From PALSA-505 sp036496025 (GTDB taxonomy: Bacteria; Actinomycetota; Actinomycetes; Streptosporangiales; Streptosporangiaceae): a stretch of 64,000 nucleotides of DNA. The translations under genes and the position numbers were made by a program. Location: positions 1-64,000 of the forward strand of contig DASXLW010000045.1 of the NCBI GenBank assembly GCA_036496025.1, in the 5' to 3' direction. The notes under the pieces were generated by a model. The model made no database searches and was not told where the DNA came from. It worked only from the letters and a program-made list of their open reading frames with translations. Below are positions 59,859-64,000 of the stretch, in pieces; positions within the stretch are counted from its first letter, which is position 1; each line of letters starts with the position of its first letter.

Positions 59859-60758
59859 TCAGGGCGCGAGGTACTGGACGAACCAGTCCCGGGCCGGACC
59901 GCTGGCCGCCTCGAAGCCCTTCACGTAGGCGTCGAAGTGGCCGCCCGGCATGATGATGATCTTCTTGGGCTCGCGGGCCTGCTCGTAGCCGGCGATGGCC
60001 AGCTCGGCGGGGACCAGGTGATCGCCCGCGGCCACCAGCAGCAGCAGCGGCGTGGGACTGATGTAAGGCATGTAGCTGACCGGCTCGTACTCGGTGAACA
60101 TCTCGACGCTGCGCAGCGTCACCTCGTTGCTCCAGGCCGGAGCGCGGTTCAGGCCGGTCTCGCTGAACCACGACCAGGAGTCGGGCGTAGGCAGCGCGCA
60201 CGGGGCCAGCGGATCCTCGTCCACCACGGGCACCATGGCCGGTTCCTTGCCCTGGAAACGGGCCAGCCGGTCCGCGTCGAACATCTCGCGGAATCCGGCG
60301 ATGAAGTCCGCCCGGACCAGGGCGCGCAGGTTGTCGTGCCCGCTGATCAACGGGACCTGGCCGACCACGGCCTTCACCCGCCGGTCGATCGCCCCGACGA
60401 CGAGCACGTGGCCGCCAGAGTAGCTGCTGCCCCAGATCCCGATCCTGGCCGGGTCGACCTCGGGCAGGGTGGTGGCGTACGTGATCGCGTGCCGGTAGTC
60501 GCGAACCTGCGCCCACGGGTCGATCTCCTGCCGCGGCTCGCCGCCGCTCGCGCCGAAGTTACGGTTGTCGAACACCAGCGCACCCAGGCCCGCGGCGGAG
60601 AACACCTCGGCGAAGCTGTCCAGGTACATTTCCTTGACCGCGGAGAAACCGTGCGCCATGACGACCGTCGGCGCGGACCCGGTCGCGCCCTGGGCCGGGT
60701 AGAACCAGCCGCGCAGGGTGACGCCCTCGGCGTCGAATTCGATGTCGCGTCGCGTCAT
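59859..60758 (-). CDS. alpha/beta hydrolase
   Basis: A 299-residue alpha/beta hydrolase. The oxyanion HGF (MAHGFSAVKEMY), nucleophile elbow GSSYSG (Ser112), a late Asp in AAGDHLVP and catalytic His in MPGGHFDAY are present. A lid insert of about 60 residues covers 150-210. The closest architecture is the dienelactone hydrolase / Est-type group, so an ester or peptide substrate is likely. ATG 60758 follows AGGAGG. It is in the same direction as pncA, 127 bp downstream of it. Confidence 0.8.
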   Translation of the reverse strand: MTRRDIEFDAEGVTLRGWFYPAQGATGSAPTVVMAHGFSAVKEMYLDSFAEVFSAAGLGALVFDNRNFGASGGEPRQEIDPWAQVRDYRHAITYATTLPEVDPARIGIWGSSYSGGHVLVVGAIDRRVKAVVGQVPLISGHDNLRALVRADFIAGFREMFDADRLARFQGKEPAMVPVVDEDPLAPCALPTPDSWSWFSETGLNRAPAWSNEVTLRSVEMFTEYEPVSYMPYISPTPLLLLVAAGDHLVPAELAIAGYEQAREPKKIIIMPGGHFDAYVKGFEAASGPARDWFVQYLAP

Positions 60759-60846
60759 CGTGACCTCCTGGTGGACCCTCGGCAGCCGCGGGCGCATCAG
60801 CCCCGCTTACGGTCACGGTAATCCCGGGCATGCCGGGTCAGCGGTC

Positions 60847-60877
60847 TCGTCTCACACTGGGACGACTCACACCGGGA
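60847..60877. repeat. tandem 15-bp repeat between pncA and hydrolase
   Basis: TCTCACACTGGGACG is followed directly by ACTCACACCGGGACG, 13 of 15 bases alike. Its role is unknown. Confidence 0.6.
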
Positions 60878-60885
60878 CGGCCCGG

Positions 60886-61449
60886 TCAGGCTTTCTCGAT
60901 CAGATCGACTCCGGCGGCGCGCAGTTCGCTCAGCGCCCGCTCCGTCGTCACCGGCAGGACCCCGGCGGTGAGCGGGAGCAGCACCCTGGTGCCGAAGCCC
61001 TCGGCCACCGCGTCGGCGGCAGTGGCGCGCACACAATGATCGGTGGCGATACCTACCACGTCGATGTCGGTGATGGCCCGGTCCCGCAGCCAGATGACGA
61101 GCGGATGGCCGACCCCGCTGGTGCCCTCGAACCCGCTGTAGGCCGCGGCGTACTCGCCCTTGGTGAACACCTCCTCTACCCTCGTCCCGTCCAGGCTGGG
61201 ATGGAACTCCGCACCCGGCGTGCCCGCCACGCAGTGCGGTGGCCAGGTGTCGACGTAGTCCGGGTGATCGGAAAAGTGGCGGCCGGGCTCTATGTGATAG
61301 TCACGGGTGGCGACGATCCGGTCGTAGTCGGCCGCTCGGGCAGCCAGGTAACCGGTGATCGCCTTGGCCACCGCGGAGCCGCCGGTCACGGCCAGCGAGC
61401 CCCCCTCGCAGAAGTCGTTCTGCACGTCGGTGATGATGAGCGCGCGCAT
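60886..61449 (-). CDS. pncA: nicotinamidase / pyrazinamidase
   Basis: A 187-residue isochorismatase-fold amidase that converts nicotinamide to nicotinate for NAD salvage. Catalytic Asp8, Lys97 and Cys139 and metal ligands Asp50, His52, His58 and His72 are all present, each one position later than in M. tuberculosis PncA. ATG 61449. The gene follows pncB in the same direction with an 85-bp gap, so the two salvage steps are likely co-transcribed. Confidence 0.95.
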   Translation of the reverse strand: MRALIITDVQNDFCEGGSLAVTGGSAVAKAITGYLAARAADYDRIVATRDYHIEPGRHFSDHPDYVDTWPPHCVAGTPGAEFHPSLDGTRVEEVFTKGEYAAAYSGFEGTSGVGHPLVIWLRDRAITDIDVVGIATDHCVRATAADAVAEGFGTRVLLPLTAGVLPVTTERALSELRAAGVDLIEKA

Positions 61450-61534
61450 GTCCCGACCGTACCGGAGCAGCCGCCCGGCGGCGGTTTCTGCCTAGTCGCC
61501 CACGTCAGCGGGGTGCCCGCCGTCGGGCGCGAAG

Positions 61535-62869
61535 CTAGTCGCCGGCGGCCTCGAAGACGGTGGGGATGGCCGGGTAGCCGCGGGACAGCTGGAGCGCGTG
61601 GCCGGGCAGCTCTGCGAGCGCCGCACGGTGCATCTCGCGCGCCGCCTGCAGGCTCTGCCTGCCGATGATCTCGCCGCCGCGCACCAGCGGGCGCAGCAGC
61701 ACGCGGTCGTCCGGCCCCTGGTCGGGCGGGGCCAGCGTGATCAGCTCGGCCTGCGCCGTACCGGAGCGGTCGCGGTGCCGAACCGCCCACTTGCGGCCGC
61801 CGATCCCCGGCTTGCCGACCGAGCGCTTGGCCATGGGACGCAGCGGGGCCGCGCGATCCTCGGTGTCCGCCCGGGCCACCAGCTTGTAGACCATCGCGGC
61901 CGTGGGCGAGCCCGATCCCGTGACCAGCGAGGTACCCACCCCGTACCCGTCCACCGGCGCCGCCGCCAGCGCGGCGATCGAGTACTCGTCGAGGTCACCG
62001 GTCATCACGATCCTGGTCTTGGTCGCGCCCAGCTCGTCGAGCAGCATCCGTACCTGGCGGGCCTCGCTGGGCAGGTCGCCGCTGTCGATCCGCACCGCGC
62101 CGAGGTCAGCTCCGGCCAGCTCCACGGCGGTACGCACCGCCCTGGGCACGTCGAACGTGTCCACCAGCAGCGTCGTCCCGTGGCCGAGCGATTCGAGCTG
62201 GGTGGCGAACGCCTGCCGCTCGCTGTCGTGCACCAGCGTGAACGCGTGCGCGCTGGTCCCCGCGCTCGGCACGCCGTAGTCCCGCCTGGCCTGCAGGTTC
62301 GAGGTGGTGTCGAAGCCGGCGATGTAGGCGGCCCGGGCGCTGGCCACGGCGGCGTACTCGTGCGTGCGCCGCGATCCCATCTCGATCAGCGGCCGGCCGG
62401 CGGCGGCGGTCACTATCCGGGAGGCCGCGGACGCGATCGCGCAGTCGTGATTGAGGATCGACAGGGCGAGCGTCTCCAGCACCACGGCCTCGCCGAACGG
62501 CGCCTGCACGACGAGGATCGGCGAGCCGGGAAAGTAACAGTCACCCTCCGCGTATCCCCAGATATCGCCGCTGAACCGGTAGGACGCCAGGTAGTCGAGG
62601 GTCTGCTCGTTGACGATGCCGGCGCCGCGCAGGAATTCGAGCTCAGCCGGGCCGAACCGGAACCGCTCGAGCGCGTCGAGCAGCCGGCCGGTCCCCGCGA
62701 CCACGCCGTACCTGCGGTCGTGCGGCAGGTGCCGGGCGAAGACCTCGAATACGGCACGCCGCCCGGCCGTCCTGCTGTGCAGCGCCGCCTGCACCATCGT
62801 CAGCTCGTACTGGTCGGTCAGCAGCGCGGTGCCAGGCCCGCTGGCATCGCTGGTCGGGGTACGGCTCAC
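61535..62869 (-). CDS. pncB: nicotinate phosphoribosyltransferase
   Basis: A 444-residue enzyme that joins nicotinate to PRPP to make nicotinate mononucleotide. TDQYELTMVQAAL at the start, the GSRRTHEYAAV segment, AFTLVHDSE, RIDSGDLPSEARQVR and VGTSLVTGSGSPT are hallmarks; the phosphorylated His region (SAHAF) is present. GTG 62869 has TAGTCT (minus strand) 7 nt upstream, a leaderless start. It is divergent from the small genes and clpS, and its promoter lies in the 16-bp repeat that recurs before clpS. Confidence 0.94.
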   Translation of the reverse strand: MSRTPTSDASGPGTALLTDQYELTMVQAALHSRTAGRRAVFEVFARHLPHDRRYGVVAGTGRLLDALERFRFGPAELEFLRGAGIVNEQTLDYLASYRFSGDIWGYAEGDCYFPGSPILVVQAPFGEAVVLETLALSILNHDCAIASAASRIVTAAAGRPLIEMGSRRTHEYAAVASARAAYIAGFDTTSNLQARRDYGVPSAGTSAHAFTLVHDSERQAFATQLESLGHGTTLLVDTFDVPRAVRTAVELAGADLGAVRIDSGDLPSEARQVRMLLDELGATKTRIVMTGDLDEYSIAALAAAPVDGYGVGTSLVTGSGSPTAAMVYKLVARADTEDRAAPLRPMAKRSVGKPGIGGRKWAVRHRDRSGTAQAELITLAPPDQGPDDRVLLRPLVRGGEIIGRQSLQAAREMHRAALAELPGHALQLSRGYPAIPTVFEAAGD

Positions 62870-62872
62870 GAG

Positions 62873-62888
62873 TGGAAGACTACGGATA
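62873..62888. repeat. 16-bp direct repeat, copy 1 (pncB promoter)
   Basis: TGGAAGACTACGGATA, identical to 63576-63591. Its complement contains the pncB -10 hexamer TAGTCT. Confidence 0.85.
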
Positions 62889-63040
62889 CCCCATCCGGGC
62901 CGATAGGCCCTACCTGGGATTTCGGCGGCCCGTCCACCCCACGTGTAGAAAATCGAACACTTCGACCACAGTCCATTACAGCGGGGTACAGCCTGTTTCA
63001 GGCCGTTCCGGTTACCCCGCCGTTACCCGAGGAGGACGAC
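62889..63040 (+). promoter_or_regulatory. upstream region of the 64-residue protein gene
   Basis: This is non-coding, with short patches of lower GC content around 62945-62995. GAGGAGG directly before ATG 63041 is a strong ribosome site. No certain -35/-10 pair is seen. Confidence 0.3.
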
Positions 63041-63235
63041 ATGGCAGGCACATTCCACGGCGAGCCGCTGGACATGGCCACCGCGGCAGGCGACCGGATC
63101 GAGGTGATCCGGCTCGGCCGCGCTATCGGCTTCGGCGTCGCCAACGGCGAGGGTGCGGTGAGGGGCACCCTGACGCCCGACGAGGGCCGCCGGATCGCCT
63201 TCGAGATGATCCGGCTCTACGCCGAGTTGACATAG
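63041..63235 (+). CDS. 64-residue protein of unknown function
   Basis: A small acidic protein (FHGEPLDMATAAGDRIEVIRLGRAIGFGV, TPDEGRRIAFEMIRLYAEL) without a membrane segment. An amphipathic C-terminal helix is likely. CGAGGAGGACGAC precedes ATG 63041, an excellent ribosome site, and third positions are GC-rich. A perfect 15-bp hairpin follows its stop by 13 bp. These three facts make it a real gene. I do not recognise the family. Confidence 0.65.
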   Translation: MAGTFHGEPLDMATAAGDRIEVIRLGRAIGFGVANGEGAVRGTLTPDEGRRIAFEMIRLYAELT

Positions 63236-63247
63236 ACACCGGCGCAC

Positions 63248-63282
63248 GAGAGCCCCGGTCCGCTGACCGGACCGGGGCTCTC
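63248..63282. terminator. strong hairpin after the 64-residue gene
   Basis: GAGAGCCCCGGTCCG (63248-63262) pairs perfectly with CGGACCGGGGCTCTC (63268-63282) around loop CTGAC. No T-run follows. Confidence 0.75.
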
Positions 63283-63400
63283 GGCATGTCAGGTTCTACG
63301 GGGTAGCGTCAGTCGCAGCCTGCGGGCATGGCTCCCCCCCGCCTGTCCGCAGGCTCTCCGCGCTCCGGCTGTCGGCGAGGTGCCGGGCCTTCGTCATGCC

Positions 63401-63538
63401 TCAGACGCTATCCGTCCAGTTCGGGTCGGCCAGCCACGGCGGGTCCGGCTGATCCCACACGGACGGCGGCCCAGTCGGCAGCCCGGCTGCCAGCCGTTCC
63501 AGCATCCGGCCCTCGTAGTTACTCCAGGGCCCTGACAT
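63401..63538 (-). CDS. 45-residue Trp-rich small protein
   Basis: A 45-residue frame starts with ATG 63538, behind GGGAGGTGAA on the minus strand, a near-perfect ribosome site 6 nt away. It reads MSGPWSNYEGRMLERLAAG, then LPTGPPSVWDQPDPPWLADP, and ends NWTDSV. Four Trp in 45 residues and GC-rich third positions argue for real coding. There is no membrane segment. It diverges from clpS, with its start 68 bp from the clpS GTG. I do not recognise it; a small regulator or adaptor is possible. Confidence 0.6.
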   Translation of the reverse strand: MSGPWSNYEGRMLERLAAGLPTGPPSVWDQPDPPWLADPNWTDSV

Positions 63539-63575
63539 GGCCGTTCACCTCCCGATTTGCGGGTTCCATCGCAAC

Positions 63576-63591
63576 TGGAAGACTACGGATA
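63576..63591. repeat. 16-bp direct repeat, copy 2 (clpS leader)
   Basis: TGGAAGACTACGGATA, identical to 62873-62888. It runs directly into the AGGAGG ribosome site of clpS. Confidence 0.85.
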
Positions 63592-63605
63592 GGAGGTGGG
63601 TACCG

Positions 63606-63896
63606 GTGAGCGTGGCACCAGTTGAACTCGATCAGCCGAAGTCCAGCGAGGACACGACCCCGGCCATGCCCTGGGTCGCCATCGTATGGAACGACCCGGT
63701 CAACCTCATGTCCTACGTGACCTACGTGTTCCAGCAGGTGTTCGGCTACTCGCGCAAGAAGGCTGAGCGCCTCATGATGGACGTGCACCACAAGGGCAAG
63801 GCCGTGGTGGCCGCGGGAGCGCGGGAGGAGATGGAGCGGGACGTAGAGATCCTGCACGGCTACGGGCTGTGGGCTACGGTCCGCCACGACTCGTGA
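63606..63896 (+). CDS. clpS: ClpS adaptor for N-degron proteolysis
   Basis: A 96-residue adaptor that hands N-end-rule substrates to ClpAP/ClpCP. The core PWVAIVWNDPVNLMSYVTYVFQQVFGYSRKKAERLMMDVHHKGKAVV contains the conserved NDPxN substrate pocket, the Met and the HxxGKAVV helix. GTG 63606 follows AGGAGG with about 9 nt spacing; GTG 63612 is the alternative. The stop overlaps the next gene's start (GTGA). pncB / clpS adjacency is common in actinobacteria. Confidence 0.93.
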   Translation: MSVAPVELDQPKSSEDTTPAMPWVAIVWNDPVNLMSYVTYVFQQVFGYSRKKAERLMMDVHHKGKAVVAAGAREEMERDVEILHGYGLWATVRHDS

Positions 63897-64000
63897 GCGA
63901 ACCCGAGGGTCAGGAGGATCTGCAGTTGGCAGGCAGCGGCTTTCGCCGCGTCCGCGGCGGGGGCGCGACCGCGAGGTTCGCCCCGGCCGAGGCGATCCTG
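63893..64000 (+). CDS. DUF2017-family protein (5' part, cut by window edge)
   Basis: The first 36 codons of a gene whose GTG overlaps the clpS TGA. FRRVRGGGATARFAPAEAIL matches the start of actinobacterial DUF2017 proteins, which normally follow clpS. Only this part can be seen, so the length and integrity are unknown. Confidence 0.7.
   Translation, partial: MSEPEGQEDLQLAGSGFRRVRGGGATARFAPAEAIL

Noticed and set aside
61598..63040. Long plus-strand open frame leading into the 64-residue gene
   Set aside because: It is antisense to pncB; only the last 64 codons, behind the GAGGAGG site, look like a gene.
1..64000. tRNA, rRNA, prophage or transposase genes
   Set aside because: I scanned both strands by eye for tRNA arms, rRNA motifs and DDE-type transposase motifs and found none. 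tRNAscan-SE and an ISfinder search would be decisive.

Overview
The window is a very GC-rich actinobacterial chromosome segment with dense housekeeping gene content. Gene order points to a filamentous or Streptomyces-related actinomycete of the Streptosporangiales type, though the exact genus cannot be told from the sequence alone. The evidence is the pcrA / icmB / sucCD / PerM-like / purN / purH / folD order, the etfBA / cysteine desulfurase / mnmA / ligA / gatCAB / ilvBNC / serA order, and the coiled-coil polarity protein / epimerase / thiolase / meaB block. I see no rRNA, tRNA, CRISPR array, transposase or phage gene.

Layout. 0-5 kb: a saccharopine dehydrogenase-like gene, an amino acid permease and the helicase pcrA. 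pcrA is followed by two tandem copies of a roughly 105-bp inverted-repeat element. 5.5-16.2 kb: the B12-binding subunit of isobutyryl-CoA mutase, succinyl-CoA synthetase (sucCD), a PerM-like membrane protein, purNH and folD. This block is interrupted by three unrecognised exported or anchored proteins. 16.3-19.3 kb: electron transfer flavoprotein and a cysteine desulfurase. 19.4-25.1 kb: an inserted block with a TetR-controlled flavin monooxygenase plus AurF-like diiron gene pair, and glgC-glgA. 25.2-35 kb: mnmA, a methionine-synthase-like protein, ligA, gatCAB, and a methionyl-tRNA synthetase behind what looks like a Met-Met leader-peptide attenuator. 35.4-45.3 kb: a GGDEF-EAL protein, then ilvB (behind a Leu/Ile/Val leader-peptide attenuator), ilvN, ilvC and serA. 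A membrane protein and a divergent thymidylate-synthase-fold protein sit between ilvC and serA. 45.5-59.8 kb: a DivIVA/Scy-like coiled-coil protein, an epimerase, a thiolase, meaB, two MarR regulators, an ECF sigma factor with a membrane beta-propeller-like partner, icmA, a thioredoxin-TPR protein, malic enzyme, YqgE and DUF3039. 59.9-64 kb: an alpha/beta hydrolase, pncA, pncB, two small unknown genes, clpS and the start of a DUF2017 gene.

How the genes fit together. Central CoA metabolism is well represented: IcmA and IcmB (split by about 48 kb), their G-protein chaperone MeaB, an epimerase, a thiolase, SucCD and EtfBA. A second theme is aminoacyl-tRNA and branched-chain amino acid supply (gatCAB, metG, ilvBNC, serA), controlled by two translation-sensing leaders. 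NAD salvage is encoded by pncB-pncA. Many genes carry a TAnnnT -10 hexamer 6-7 nt before an ATG or GTG start, which predicts leaderless mRNAs; both attenuator leader peptides have the same arrangement.

The observations I rate highest are the metG attenuator, the membrane protein plus TS-fold pair with an out-of-frame coding tail, the duplicated ilvN start that forms a coupled upstream ORF, and a 45-codon Trp-rich small gene between pncB and clpS. All calls are from reading the sequence. Family names come from remembered motifs, not from database searches.
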